64,000 nt of DNA. It comes from Flavobacterium inviolabile. GTDB taxonomy: Bacteria > Bacteroidota > Bacteroidia > Flavobacteriales > Flavobacteriaceae. Positions within the stretch are counted from its first letter, which is position 1, and each line of letters begins with the position of its first letter. Under the pieces are notes generated by a model. That model made no database searches. It saw only the letters and a program-made list of their open reading frames with translations, and was not told the DNA's origin. Made by a program: the position numbers and the translations under genes. Below are positions 1 to 8,286 of the stretch, one piece after another. Location of the stretch: contig NZ_CP058278.1 in NCBI RefSeq assembly GCF_013389455.1, positions 1,116,001-1,180,000 on the forward strand, read 5' to 3'.

Positions 1-107
1 CAGTAGGTGGTGGTGTCGGGGATTGTTGTTCTTACAACGTCTTGTGCATTACTTTTTGAAATAGTTAAAATAAAAAGTAATCCGATTAGATACGGAGTAA
101 TTTTCAT
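1..107 (-). CDS. Secreted protein, N-terminal fragment cut by the window edge
   Basis: Only about 35 codons are visible. They begin with ATG at 107 and read a typical Sec signal peptide: Lys at position 3, a hydrophobic Leu/Ile core, then Ser-Asn-Ala-Gln as the probable cleavage site, followed by a Thr-rich stretch. The gene lies directly downstream of dxs on the same strand with a 46-base gap, so it may be cotranscribed. A DUF3078 protein is often found after dxs in flavobacteria and this could be one, but the visible part is too short to decide. Exported location is likely; function is not assigned. Confidence 0.6.
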   Translation of the reverse strand, partial: MKITPYLIGLLFILTISKSNAQDVVRTTIPDTTTY

Positions 108-153
108 GATCAAATAGAGTTTTTAATTTTGTAATAGGCAAAAGTGCTTACAT

Positions 154-1923
154 TCAGAGGCTTGATAAAAAATTCTTCAAACTGATAACGTCAATTTTGC
201 AACTTTGTTGTTGCTCAATAACTGTGCCGTGTTCAATGAAAAAATCCGGTACCCCCAGTTTTTTAACACTTACAGGGTAATTATTATCGGTTATAAAAGC
301 AGTAACAAGACTGCCGAAGCCGCCGATGATGCTGCCATCCTCAATGGTTATGATAGTGGTGTGTGTGTTACAGATTTCATGCAGGCTTTGTTCATCCAGT
401 GGTTTTATAAAAGGAAAATGATAATGCGAAAATAAAGCCGCATCCTGTATTTCGTTTAAAGCCGCAGTAATATTATTGCCGATTGTGCCGGTAGATAGTA
501 TGGCTGTTTGGGTACCTTTTTGCAATAGTCTGGCTTTGCCGATCTCAATTTTTTCAAAAGGCAGCTGCCAGTTGCGGATATAGCCTCTTCCTCTCGGATA
601 GCGTATCGCAATAGGATGTTCCAGTCCTGTCTGTGCGGTGTACATCCCGTTTCTCAGTTCGATCTCATTAAGCGGAGCAAACAGGATAAGGTTCGGAATA
701 CAGCTCAGGTAGGCAATGTCAAATACACCCTGGTGGGTTGCGCCGTCTTCGCCGACAAGCCCTGCACGGTCCAGGCAAAAAATTACCGGAAGATCCTGTA
801 GTGCCACATCGTGGATAACCTGGTCGTAAGCCCGTTGTAAAAAGGTAGAATAAATGTTGCAAAAAACAACCATTCTCTGTGTTGCCATTCCGGCGGCCAG
901 TGTTACGGCATGCTGTTCGGCTATGCCCACGTCAAAGGCACGCGACGGGATTTCCTCCATCATGAATTTCATGGAAGAACCGGTTGGCATAGCGGGTGTG
1001 ATGCCGATTATTTTTTCATTCTGTCGGGCCAGTTCCACTAGGGTTAAACCAAAAACATCCTGGAATTTTGGCGGCAGATGATCTTCAGATTTGGGAATTA
1101 TCTCACCGGTTACTTTGTCGAATTTTCCCGGTGCATGGTATTTCACCTGGTCTTTTTCGGCCTGTTCCAGTCCTTTTCCTTTGGTGGTGATAATATGAAG
1201 GAATTTAGGACCTTTTTTATTTTTAAGACGGTTCAGCTCACTTAACAAAAGAGGGATGTCATGACCGTCAATAGGACCGGAATAATCAAAATTCAGGGAA
1301 CTGATCATGTTGTTCTCTTTCGGATTCTTTCCGGCTTTTACCGAAGTCAGGTAATCTTTAAGAGCACCTACGCTGGGATCTATCCCAATGGCATTGTCAT
1401 TCAGGATAACCAGTAAATTGGCATCGGTTACCCCGGCGTGATTCAGTCCTTCAAAAGCCATTCCGGAAGCTATGGAAGCATCGCCAATTACGGCGATGTG
1501 CTGTTTTTCCGTTTCTCCTTTCAGGTTGGACGCAATGGCCATTCCGAGTGCGGCCGATATTGCCGTGGAGGAATGCCCGACACCAAAAGTATCGTAAATG
1601 CTTTCGCTGCGTTTCGGGAAACCGGATATGCCGTTCAGCTGCCGGTTCGTATGAAATATTTCGGCTCTTTCAGTCAGTATTTTATGTCCGTAAGCCTGGT
1701 GGCCTACATCCCAGACCAATAAATCTTCAGGGGTATTGAAAATATAATGAAGCGCTATCGTAAGTTCGACTACTCCAAGGCTTGCGCCTAAATGGCCTTC
1801 TTTGACAGCAACAATATCAATTATAAAGTCGCGTAATTCCTGTGCTAAAACCGGAAGTTGTTCAACCGGAAGCTGCCGTAAATGGACTGGAGATTGAATA
1901 TTTGGTAAGAGTTTTTCGGACAT
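154..1923 (-). CDS. dxs: 1-deoxy-D-xylulose-5-phosphate synthase
   Basis: First enzyme of the MEP isoprenoid pathway: a thiamin-diphosphate-dependent condensation of pyruvate with glyceraldehyde 3-phosphate in the cytoplasm. The protein has the N-terminal WDVGHQAYGHK segment and the ThDP/metal motif GDASIASG...NDN at roughly residues 147-177. The pyrimidine-binding domain (EQHAVTLAAGMA) and the C-terminal transketolase domain follow. The 589-residue product is a little shorter than the usual 620 or so. The frame stays open to 1938, but the Met at 1923 (MSEKLLP) is preferred, because a -7 promoter box ends only five bases upstream, so the transcript is probably nearly leaderless. The enzyme needs TPP, whose synthesis genes lie at 30-36 kb. 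Confidence 0.96.
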   Translation of the reverse strand: MSEKLLPNIQSPVHLRQLPVEQLPVLAQELRDFIIDIVAVKEGHLGASLGVVELTIALHYIFNTPEDLLVWDVGHQAYGHKILTERAEIFHTNRQLNGISGFPKRSESIYDTFGVGHSSTAISAALGMAIASNLKGETEKQHIAVIGDASIASGMAFEGLNHAGVTDANLLVILNDNAIGIDPSVGALKDYLTSVKAGKNPKENNMISSLNFDYSGPIDGHDIPLLLSELNRLKNKKGPKFLHIITTKGKGLEQAEKDQVKYHAPGKFDKVTGEIIPKSEDHLPPKFQDVFGLTLVELARQNEKIIGITPAMPTGSSMKFMMEEIPSRAFDVGIAEQHAVTLAAGMATQRMVVFCNIYSTFLQRAYDQVIHDVALQDLPVIFCLDRAGLVGEDGATHQGVFDIAYLSCIPNLILFAPLNEIELRNGMYTAQTGLEHPIAIRYPRGRGYIRNWQLPFEKIEIGKARLLQKGTQTAILSTGTIGNNITAALNEIQDAALFSHYHFPFIKPLDEQSLHEICNTHTTIITIEDGSIIGGFGSLVTAFITDNNYPVSVKKLGVPDFFIEHGTVIEQQQSCKIDVISLKNFLSSL

Positions 1924-1927
1924 GCAG

Positions 1928-1956
1928 CAAAGGTACAATTTGAAATTGTATTTTTG
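1928..1956. promoter_or_regulatory. Divergent dxs/tadA promoters built on a perfect palindrome
   Basis: Two -7 boxes of the Bacteroidota type TAnnTTTG face away from each other: TACCTTTG on the minus strand (1935-1928) for dxs and TATTTTTG on the plus strand (1949-1956) for tadA. The TA of each box is the outer end of a 17-base palindrome, TACAATTT-G-AAATTGTA (1934-1950). I see no clear -33 TTG at proper spacing for either promoter. Confidence 0.6.
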
Positions 1957-1961
1957 TTTTT

Positions 1962-2402
1962 ATGGAAAATATTTTCACCGACGATTATTTTATGAAAAAG
2001 GCTTTGCAAGAGGCCGAAATTGCCTTTGAAAAAGGGGAGATTCCTGTAGGCGCCATAGTGGTTATAGACAATCGGGTTATTGCCAGAAGCCATAACCTGA
2101 CGGAGTTGTTAAACGATGTTACAGCACATGCCGAAATGCAGGCAATTACTGCATCGGCTAATTTTTTAGGCGGGAAATACCTGAAAGACTGCACGCTTTA
2201 TGTAACGCTGGAGCCTTGCCAGATGTGTGCGGGGGCGTTATACTGGAGCCAGATTTCTAAAATCGTATTTGGTGCCCGCGATGAACAGCGCGGATTTCAG
2301 AAAATGGGAACACAGCTGCATCCCAAAACGCTTGTTACCGGCGGAGTTATGGAAAATGAATGTGCTGCTTTAATGAAGGAGTTCTTTAAGAAAAAACGAT
2401 AA
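1962..2402 (+). CDS. tadA: tRNA-specific adenosine deaminase
   Basis: Zinc-dependent deaminase that converts adenosine 34 to inosine in the anticodon wobble position of tRNA-Arg(ACG). The cytidine-deaminase fold signature is complete: HAE with zinc ligand His56 and proton-shuttle Glu58, then PCQMC with Cys86 and Cys89. The length of 146 residues is normal. The ATG at 1962 follows a -7 box directly. A second Met at residue 11 (MKKALQEAE) would also give a plausible product. It is transcribed divergently from dxs and ends at a hairpin shared with the convergent RNase gene. Confidence 0.95.
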   Translation: MENIFTDDYFMKKALQEAEIAFEKGEIPVGAIVVIDNRVIARSHNLTELLNDVTAHAEMQAITASANFLGGKYLKDCTLYVTLEPCQMCAGALYWSQISKIVFGARDEQRGFQKMGTQLHPKTLVTGGVMENECAALMKEFFKKKR

Positions 2403-2414
2403 TATACACATATA

Positions 2415-2451
2415 AAAAAAACCGCTAATCAGTTAAGAATAGCGGTTTTTT
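2415..2451. terminator. Bidirectional terminator between tadA and the RNase G gene
   Basis: A 12-bp stem (AAAAAACCGCTA paired with TAGCGGTTTTTT) with a 13-base loop. It gives a U-run on both strands, serving tadA on plus and the RNase gene on minus, whose stop codon is only four bases away. Confidence 0.88.
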
Positions 2452-2454
2452 AGT

Positions 2455-4014
2455 TTATTTAATTTCATTTCCCTGTTTGTCAAAGAAATGGTATTCTAAA
2501 TACGTGTAAGCATCACGAGGTATAATTTTCACCCATTTTTTATGTTCAAAAAACCATTTTGAACGTAATGATGGAAAACCTTTTGTAAGGTATGCAGCCA
2601 CGAATGGATGCGCATTCAGAACCACTTTGCTGTGATCCTTTAAAATTCTTTCTAGATCAGCTGATATCTTATCAACAATCAAGATTGGAGCTTCGATTTC
2701 CCCGTTTTCATTATTCGGGTTTTCTTCTCTTGTTTTGATATTAACTTCAGGTCTGACTCTTTGTCTAGTGATTTGAATTAATCCAAATTTACTAGGAGGC
2801 AAGATTTTATGTTTTGCTTTGTCATCGCTCATTTCTTCTTTTAAGAAATCATAGAGTACTTTGCGGTTGTCAGGATTGGACATATCGATAAAATCGACTA
2901 CAATAATACCACCCATATCTCTTAATCGCAGCTGTCTTGCAATTTCTGCAGCAGCTATCAGATTAACTTCAAGAGCAGTGTCTTCCTGATTTTGCGCTTT
3001 GTTGGAACGATTACCGCTGTTAACGTCAATGACGTGTAATGCTTCGGTGTGTTCTATGATTAAGTAAGCTCCTTTACTCATAGAAACCGTTCTTCCAAAT
3101 GACGTTTTAATTTGTCGCTCTATATTGTATTTCTCAAAAAGAGGTAACTCTTTCGATTGATAATGCTTAACAATAGATACTTTTGAAGGAGCTATTTCTT
3201 GCAAATACTCCTTTGTTTGATAATACAGATCCTCATCATCTATGTGAATACCGGTAAAGGTATCATTAAATACATCTCTCAATATTGAGGAGGCTCTGTT
3301 GAGTTCACCTAATACTTTTGAAGGATGATGAGCTGTAGGGATTCGCTTACACATTGCTGTCCATTTGTCCAGTAAATTTTGTAAGTCTTTGTCAAGTTCA
3401 GCTACTTTTTTGCCTTCTGCTACTGTTCTGACAATAACACCAAATCCTTTTGGTTTGATAGATTGAACCAAACGTTTTAAGCGGTCTTTTTCTTCTTTGG
3501 ATTCAATTTTTTGAGAAATCGAAATCCGGTCCGAAAAAGGAACTAAAACAACATACCTGCCGGCTAAAGAAAGCTCTGAGCTTATTCTCGGGCCTTTTGT
3601 GGATATGGGTTCTTTAACTACTTGAACTAAAATCGACTGGTTGGCGCTTAATACATCAGAGATGGCGCCATCTTTGTTGATTTCAGGTTCAAAAGGAAAG
3701 TTTTTTAGGGAGAAATCTTTTATTTTACCTGCGCTTACAAGTTTTATGAATTTTATTAAAGAAGATAGGTTTGGTCCTAAATCGTGATAATGTAAAAAGG
3801 CGTCTTTTTCAAAGCCTACATTTACAAAAGCAGCGTTTAGTCCCGCAACCGGTTTCCTGATTTTGGCAATAAAAATATCGCCCACCTGAAAGCCGTTGCC
3901 GTTTTTGTCGCCCTCTTCTTTGTGTAATTCAATTAGTTTTCCATCTTTTAATAAGGCAAAATCTACAGCATCTGAACCAGATCGGATAATTAATTCCTTG
4001 TTCACATGGTACAT
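2455..4014 (-). CDS. rng: Ribonuclease E/G family endoribonuclease (RNase G type)
   Basis: Single-strand endoribonuclease for rRNA maturation and mRNA decay. An N-terminal S1-like RNA-binding region (from about residue 25; KIRKPVAGLNAAFVNVGFEKDAF) precedes the RNase E/G catalytic core. That core has the two metal-binding Asp motifs, HVIDVNSGN and VVDFIDM, and then IQITRQRVRPE. At 519 residues it has the compact RNase G size without the long C-terminal degradosome scaffold of RNase E. The frame runs up to 4059, but homologous proteins begin near NKELIIRS. The start is therefore either ATG 4014 (MYHVNKEL) or GTG 4005; I chose 4014. It is the first gene after the small ribosomal-type protein and HU. 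Confidence 0.9.
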   Translation of the reverse strand: MYHVNKELIIRSGSDAVDFALLKDGKLIELHKEEGDKNGNGFQVGDIFIAKIRKPVAGLNAAFVNVGFEKDAFLHYHDLGPNLSSLIKFIKLVSAGKIKDFSLKNFPFEPEINKDGAISDVLSANQSILVQVVKEPISTKGPRISSELSLAGRYVVLVPFSDRISISQKIESKEEKDRLKRLVQSIKPKGFGVIVRTVAEGKKVAELDKDLQNLLDKWTAMCKRIPTAHHPSKVLGELNRASSILRDVFNDTFTGIHIDDEDLYYQTKEYLQEIAPSKVSIVKHYQSKELPLFEKYNIERQIKTSFGRTVSMSKGAYLIIEHTEALHVIDVNSGNRSNKAQNQEDTALEVNLIAAAEIARQLRLRDMGGIIVVDFIDMSNPDNRKVLYDFLKEEMSDDKAKHKILPPSKFGLIQITRQRVRPEVNIKTREENPNNENGEIEAPILIVDKISADLERILKDHSKVVLNAHPFVAAYLTKGFPSLRSKWFFEHKKWVKIIPRDAYTYLEYHFFDKQGNEIK

Positions 4015-4212
4015 TTTTATCCATACATGACCATTGTGTTTTGCAAGGCAAAACAGCAACTAAACGTATAGATGGATTAAACATTAATTTACAGGTTAAA
4101 CCCGCGAAATTAAAGATTTGAGGTGCTAAAAAACCGATTTGTAATATAAATCGCTCTTTTTTGAGTCAAATACGATAATTTCAATTTCAATGAACTTTAA
4201 ACTTTAAAAAGA

Positions 4213-4237
4213 AAAAAGTAGTTTTAAACTACTTTTT
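4213..4237. terminator. Hairpin overlapping the stop codon of the 30-residue basic protein
   Basis: A perfect 12-bp stem, AAAAAGTAGTTT paired with AAACTACTTTTT around a single central T, so the closing pairs must open to form a loop. The minus-strand transcript ends in a U-run. The TAG stop of the small protein lies inside the stem. Confidence 0.7.
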
Positions 4238-4321
4238 CTTCTTGTGACGGTTAGCTCTCGCTCTTTTTTTACGTTTGTGAGTCGCTACCTTATGTCTTTT
4301 TCTTTTTTTACCACTTGGCAT
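4229..4321 (-). CDS. 30-residue AURKAIP1/COX24-type small basic ribosomal protein
   Basis: ATG at 4321 to TAG at 4229 encodes a 30-residue protein starting MPSGKKRKRHK and ending NRHKKKK, with more than half its residues Lys, Arg or His. The pattern K-x-H-K-x(2)-T-H-K-R-K-K-R-x-R-x-N-R matches the C-terminal domain of mitochondrial AURKAIP1/COX24, which is ribosomal protein mS38 of the small subunit. Similar tiny proteins are annotated in Bacteroidota with that domain name. It sits between an HU-type gene and the RNase G gene, on the same strand. Binding to the 30S subunit is inferred from the family; nothing else in the sequence proves it. Confidence 0.8.
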   Translation of the reverse strand: MPSGKKRKRHKVATHKRKKRARANRHKKKK

Positions 4322-4348
4322 AAATTGTAGTGTTTAGTGATTAATAAA

Positions 4349-4645
4349 TTAGTTAACTTTTACTTCAGTATTCGTTTTCACGCCATCAACAAAAATTTTT
4401 GCTGGTTTGAAAGCTGGAATGTTGTGGGCAGGAATCTTTATTGTAGTGTTTTTAGAGATATTTCTACCTGTTTTTTCTGCTCTTGTTTTGATGATAAAGC
4501 TACCAAAACCTCTTAAGTATACATTGTCACCAGTTTCTAATGAGTTTTTTACTTCGTCCATAAAAGACTCAACTGTTGCTTGTACATCTCCTTTTTCTAG
4601 ACCCAATTTTTCGGAAATTTTCGCTACGATGTCTGCTTTCGTCAT
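4349..4645 (-). CDS. HU/IHF-family nucleoid DNA-binding protein
   Basis: Small dimeric histone-like protein that bends DNA. The 98-residue sequence starts MTKADIVAKISEK, has the helical dimerisation region and the conserved segment GFGSFxxKxRAEKTGRN, then the arm with IPAHNIPAFKPAK (Pro at the arm tip). The open frame extends to 4717, but that extra segment would lie upstream of the promoter, so ATG 4645 is the start. A canonical promoter (TTG at 4717-4715, N21, TATATTTG at 4693-4686) drives it. The 30-residue basic protein follows 27 bases downstream and is probably cotranscribed. Confidence 0.93.
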   Translation of the reverse strand: MTKADIVAKISEKLGLEKGDVQATVESFMDEVKNSLETGDNVYLRGFGSFIIKTRAEKTGRNISKNTTIKIPAHNIPAFKPAKIFVDGVKTNTEVKVN

Positions 4646-4685
4646 TTTCTTTCGATTTATATTGATGTGTAATTTTTTGAGTTTG

Positions 4686-4717
4686 CAAATATAGCAATTA
4701 AAAATACAATATTTCAA
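4686..4717 (-). promoter_or_regulatory. Promoter of the HU-type gene
   Basis: Bacteroidota-type promoter: -33 TTG at 4717-4715, 21-base spacer, -7 TATATTTG at 4693-4686. The leader to the ATG is about 35 bases. Confidence 0.75.
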
Positions 4718-4751
4718 CCTTAATTGATTAAAATTTAATTACATAAAGTTT

Positions 4752-4759
4752 TATTTTTG
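4752..4759 (+). promoter_or_regulatory. -7 box of the mutY promoter
   Basis: TATTTTTG, 17 bases before the mutY ATG. It is divergent from the HU promoter about 60 bases away. Confidence 0.55.
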
Positions 4760-4776
4760 TTGACTAATTTTTTAGA

Positions 4777-5832
4777 ATGCATTTTACTAACTTGTTAATT
4801 CAATGGTATTTACAAAATAAACGTGATTTACCCTGGAGAAAAACAACGAATCCGTATCCTATTTGGCTGTCAGAAATCATGTTGCAACAAACGCGAGTTG
4901 CGCAGGGTTTGCCCTATTTTTTGTCTTTTACGGAGGCTTTTCCAACGGTTCGTGATCTGGCAGATGCCGAAGAGGAACAAGTGTTAAAACTCTGGCAGGG
5001 TTTGGGGTATTATTCCCGTGCCCGTAACCTTCATGCTACGGCCAAACAGGTTGCGTATGAAATGGGTGGGGTATTTCCCGGTACTTATAAGGAGTTGCTA
5101 ATATTAAAAGGAGTGGGTGAATATACGGCCGCCGCAATCGCTTCCATTGCTTATGGTGAGCCCGTTCCGGTGGTAGACGGTAATGTGTTCCGGGTGTTGT
5201 CCCGCTATTTTGATGTGGAAACGGATATTGCTTCTCCGGCGGCTAAAAAAGAATTTAAAGAGCTGGCGGCAGCTTTGTTGCCCAAAGAACAGGCGTCCTT
5301 GTTTAATCAGGCGATGATGGAATTTGGTGCTTTGCAATGTGTGCCGAGGAATCCGGATTGCGGAAGCTGCGTTTTTAATGACAGTTGTGCGGCATTGCAA
5401 AAGAAAAAAGTAGACAGCCTGCCGGTGAAATTAAAAAAGACAAAAGTTGTTAACCGCTATTTTAATTACCTTATTCTAAAGGATGTCAATGAAAGATCGC
5501 TGGTTGCGAAAAGAGAAGCAAAAGGGATCTGGCATGGATTGTATGAATTTCCGCTGTTTGAAACCAGTCAGGATATAGGGCAGGAGGAAATGGCGGGGCT
5601 GCTGCAAAACAGCGGGCAGGATTGGAGCAGGGAGGGAATTGAAACATCGGATCTGAGGTTGCTGAACACTAAAAAAATAATCCATAAACTTTCGCACCAA
5701 CACCTGCACATCCATTTTTGGGAGCTGAAAACAGACAAGCCACTGGTTGGCGGAATGTCTTTTCCGGAGATTGAAAAGCTGCCCTTTCCGATAGTGATCT
5801 ATAATTTTATTGAAGAGTATAGAGCAAAGTGA
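4777..5832 (+). CDS. mutY: A/G-specific adenine DNA glycosylase
   Basis: Removes adenine mispaired with 8-oxoguanine (GO repair system). The protein has the LSEIMLQQTRV helix with catalytic Glu33, the helix-hairpin-helix LKGVGEYTAAAIA, and the GPD-region Asp134 (PVVDGNVFRV). The 4Fe-4S cluster motif C-x6-C-x2-C-x5-C follows at Cys188, 195, 198 and 204. A C-terminal NUDIX-like 8-oxoG recognition domain starts near residue 225. At 351 residues it is full length. It begins a mutY-ssb-gldE-gldD series typical of flavobacteria. Confidence 0.96.
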   Translation: MHFTNLLIQWYLQNKRDLPWRKTTNPYPIWLSEIMLQQTRVAQGLPYFLSFTEAFPTVRDLADAEEEQVLKLWQGLGYYSRARNLHATAKQVAYEMGGVFPGTYKELLILKGVGEYTAAAIASIAYGEPVPVVDGNVFRVLSRYFDVETDIASPAAKKEFKELAAALLPKEQASLFNQAMMEFGALQCVPRNPDCGSCVFNDSCAALQKKKVDSLPVKLKKTKVVNRYFNYLILKDVNERSLVAKREAKGIWHGLYEFPLFETSQDIGQEEMAGLLQNSGQDWSREGIETSDLRLLNTKKIIHKLSHQHLHIHFWELKTDKPLVGGMSFPEIEKLPFPIVIYNFIEEYRAK

Positions 5833-5843
5833 ATAGAAATTAG

Positions 5844-5851
5844 TATATTTG
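5844..5851 (+). promoter_or_regulatory. -7 box upstream of ssb
   Basis: TATATTTG, 23 bases before the ssb ATG and just after the mutY stop. It implies that ssb has its own promoter besides readthrough from mutY. No convincing -33 TTG. Confidence 0.55.
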
Positions 5852-5874
5852 AGTGAATAAAACAGGTATCAGCC

Positions 5875-6318
5875 ATGAACGGAACGGTAAATAAAGTTAT
5901 GTTAATAGGACATTTGGGAGATGATGTAAAAATGCATTATTTCGAAGGCGGAAATTGTATAGGACGTTTCCCTTTGGCTACTAATGAGGTCTATATTAAC
6001 AAATCCACTAACGAGAGAATCACTTCTACGGAATGGCACAATCTTGTGGTCAGAAATAAAGCGGCTGAAATATGTGAAAAATATCTTTCTAAAGGAGATA
6101 AGATTTATGTAGAAGGGCGTATCAAGTCCAGACAATGGCAGGCAGAAGACGGAACTACAAAATATACAACAGAAATCCAGGTTACGGAATTTACTTTTTT
6201 AACAACTAAAAAGGAAATTGAAAACAATAAACAGGGATTCTCTTCGTCATCAGATCCTTCGAAGCCTTCTTTTGACGGGCCAAATACGTCAGGTCAGAAT
6301 GATGACATGCCGTTTTAA
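5875..6318 (+). CDS. ssb: Single-stranded DNA-binding protein
   Basis: OB-fold protein that coats single-stranded DNA during replication, recombination and repair. Residues 1-110 form the OB fold (NKVMLIGHLGDDVKMHYFEGG...TEWHNLVVRNKAAEICEKYLSKGDKIYVEGRI). A short disordered Ser/Pro/Gly linker leads to the acidic tip DDMPF, which binds partner proteins. Length 147. It lies between mutY and gldE on the same strand, with its own -7 box. Confidence 0.96.
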   Translation: MNGTVNKVMLIGHLGDDVKMHYFEGGNCIGRFPLATNEVYINKSTNERITSTEWHNLVVRNKAAEICEKYLSKGDKIYVEGRIKSRQWQAEDGTTKYTTEIQVTEFTFLTTKKEIENNKQGFSSSSDPSKPSFDGPNTSGQNDDMPF

Positions 6319-6341
6319 TTGTTTAACTAAATTGATTTGAT

Positions 6342-7634
6342 TTGGACCCAGGCCCCGTCAGTTTAATAAGTATAATAGATTTTAACCTTATTTTTTTAAT
6401 AATAGGAATACTTTTCCTGTTGTTTTGTTCTGCATTGGTTTCCGGTGCAGAAGTCGCTATTTTTTCCCTGAACAGAAAAGAGATTGACGATTTGATATCG
6501 GCCAATACGAATAAAGGAAAACAAATCAGCAGGCTTTTGGAAACACCCAAAAAGCTGTCCATGACTTTTCTGGTCGCCAATAACTTTCTGAACATTACAA
6601 TTGTGGTGCTTTTTTCCTATTTTGGAAACCGCGTTTTTTCCGAAGGAATGGCGCTGAGCACGAAAGTAATCCTTGAAATTGCCATAGTGGCGGTATTGAT
6701 CCTGTTTTTTGGGGAAGTACTGCCTAAAATGTATGCCACCCGGAATAATGTAAAATTTGCCAAAGGGGTCAGCACGTTTGTGGTTTTTTTAACCGGACTG
6801 CTAACGCCGGTAAGTGTTCCGCTTCGGCAGATCATCCTGTATCTGCATAAAAAAATAGGGAAAGAAAAAGAAAACTTTTCAGTAGATCAGCTGTCGCAGG
6901 CATTGGAAATGACCGACTATGGCGATGCAACCAAAGAAGAACAGAAAATACTGGAAGGCATAGTAACGTTTGGTAATACGGAAGTGCGCCAGGTTATGAG
7001 TCCCCGTATTGATGTTTTTGCCTTAAATATTGAAGAAACATTTGAAGAGATTTTTGCTAAGATCGTAGATAAAGGCTATTCGAGAATACCGGTTTATAAA
7101 GAAGATATCGATCATATTGAAGGCGTTTTGTTTGTAAAAGACCTGATTCCGCATATTGATAAAACCGATTTTGAATGGCAGACCTTATTAAGGAGTCCGT
7201 TTTTTGTTCCCGAAAATAAAAAACTCGATAACCTGCTAAAGGAATTTCAGGGTATGAAAAACCATCTTGCAATAGTAGTTGATGAATATGGCGGAACCTC
7301 CGGCCTGATATCGCTGGAAGACATACTGGAAGAAATTGTGGGAGATATCAGTGATGAGTTTGATGATGAAGATATTGTCTTTTCGCAGATTGATGCCAAA
7401 AACTTCCTGTTTGAAGGGAAGATAAGCCTGAAAGATTTTTACAGGATCGTCCCGGTCGATGAAGAGGTTTTTGAAGCCAATAAAGGGGAATCGGAAACTT
7501 TGGCCGGATTTATTTTAGAGATTTCCGGAAATTTTCCAAAAAAGCACCAGAAAATAAATTTTGCAGATTGTATATTTACCGTCGAATCGGTCGATAAACG
7601 CCGTGTGAAACAAATTAAAGTTACACTGCTTTAA
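6342..7634 (+). CDS. gldE: Gliding-motility protein GldE, CorC/HlyC-type membrane protein
   Basis: A transmembrane protein with an N-terminal DUF21/CNNM region of about four hydrophobic segments (residues 10-165). Two CBS domains follow (about 200-325; VMSPRIDVFALN...YSRIPVYKEDIDHIEGVLFVKDL) and then a CorC_HlyC transporter-associated domain at the end. In Flavobacterium johnsoniae gldE lies beside gldD and supports gliding and T9SS function. The start is TTG at 6342 (reads MDPGPVSL); no ATG occurs before the first membrane segment. It follows ssb by 23 bases and ends three bases before gldD. Confidence 0.93.
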   Translation: MDPGPVSLISIIDFNLIFLIIGILFLLFCSALVSGAEVAIFSLNRKEIDDLISANTNKGKQISRLLETPKKLSMTFLVANNFLNITIVVLFSYFGNRVFSEGMALSTKVILEIAIVAVLILFFGEVLPKMYATRNNVKFAKGVSTFVVFLTGLLTPVSVPLRQIILYLHKKIGKEKENFSVDQLSQALEMTDYGDATKEEQKILEGIVTFGNTEVRQVMSPRIDVFALNIEETFEEIFAKIVDKGYSRIPVYKEDIDHIEGVLFVKDLIPHIDKTDFEWQTLLRSPFFVPENKKLDNLLKEFQGMKNHLAIVVDEYGGTSGLISLEDILEEIVGDISDEFDDEDIVFSQIDAKNFLFEGKISLKDFYRIVPVDEEVFEANKGESETLAGFILEISGNFPKKHQKINFADCIFTVESVDKRRVKQIKVTLL

Positions 7635-7637
7635 AAA

Positions 7638-8207
7638 ATGAATAGAAAATTAAGAAATACCGGATTACTGCTGCTAATGGGAATAGGCTTCTTGTTTACA
7701 GCCTGTAAAGGTGATGTAGTGCCAAAGCCAAAAGCACACCTGCGATTGGAATACCCTATGCCGGAATACAGAATGTTTACGGATGGCTGCGCTTTTACTT
7801 TTGATGTGAATACGCTGACGAAGATAACCGAAAAAGGAGCCTGTGGCTTTAATATTGTGTATCCGAAAATGAAAGGGACCATTTACATCGATTATAAGCC
7901 GGTAAATAATAATATTGATGTCTTGTTAAGAGATGCGCAGAAACTAACGTATGAGCACGTTATTAAAGCGGACGACATACAGGAACAGCCGTTTGTGAAC
8001 CGTAAAGATAAAGTTTACGGAATGTTTTACCAGGTGGGCGGCGATGCGGCTACGAATGCACAGTTTTATGTAACGGACAGTACGAGGCATTTTATTGTGG
8101 GATCGGTTTATTTTTATGCAAAACCAAATTTTGATTCCATTATGCCGGCGGCAAGTTATATTAAAAACGACATGCGGGAAATCATGCAAAGCATACGATG
8201 GAAATAA
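7638..8207 (+). CDS. gldD: Gliding-motility lipoprotein GldD
   Basis: An envelope lipoprotein of the flavobacterial gliding/type IX secretion machinery. The 189-residue product has a signal peptide ending in the lipobox F-T-A-C at residue 23, after MNRKLRNTGLLLLMGIGF. A conserved GldD body follows (HLRLEYPMPEY, ADDIQEQPFVNRKDKVYGMFYQVGG, STRHFIVGSVYF). The gldE-gldD order with a three-base gap matches other flavobacteria. It ends at a strong hairpin terminator, immediately before an IS3-family insertion. Confidence 0.94.
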   Translation: MNRKLRNTGLLLLMGIGFLFTACKGDVVPKPKAHLRLEYPMPEYRMFTDGCAFTFDVNTLTKITEKGACGFNIVYPKMKGTIYIDYKPVNNNIDVLLRDAQKLTYEHVIKADDIQEQPFVNRKDKVYGMFYQVGGDAATNAQFYVTDSTRHFIVGSVYFYAKPNFDSIMPAASYIKNDMREIMQSIRWK

Positions 8208-8239
8208 AAAAAAGCGAACTATTCAGTTCGCTTTTTTTT
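8206..8239. terminator. gldD terminator
   Basis: Stem AGCGAACT/AGTTCGCT with an ATTC loop, flanked by A7 and T7, so it works on both strands. Before the IS inserted, it would also have ended the convergent HMA-lipoprotein gene. Confidence 0.9.
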
Positions 8240-8243
8240 ATAC

Positions 8244-8246
8244 TAT
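8244..8246. repeat. Target-site duplication, left copy (TAT)
   Basis: TAT directly precedes the IS left end and is repeated at 9558-9560 after the right end. Three bases is the usual duplication length for many IS3-family elements, although a 3-base match alone could be chance. Confidence 0.55.
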
Positions 8247-8272
8247 TGTCCCGTCCTGAAATAAGTTGACAC
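8247..8272 (+). repeat. IS left inverted repeat
   Basis: Begins TGTCCCGTCCTGAAATAAG. It matches the reverse complement of the right end except at positions 3, 4, 5, 12 and 18 of the first 25. Confidence 0.85.
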
Positions 8273-8286
8273 AAAATCGACTTATT

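Noticed and set aside
854..1081. Short open frames on the strand opposite to dxs, and similar frames opposite to most other genes
   Set aside because: They lie fully inside confidently identified genes and show no protein family features.
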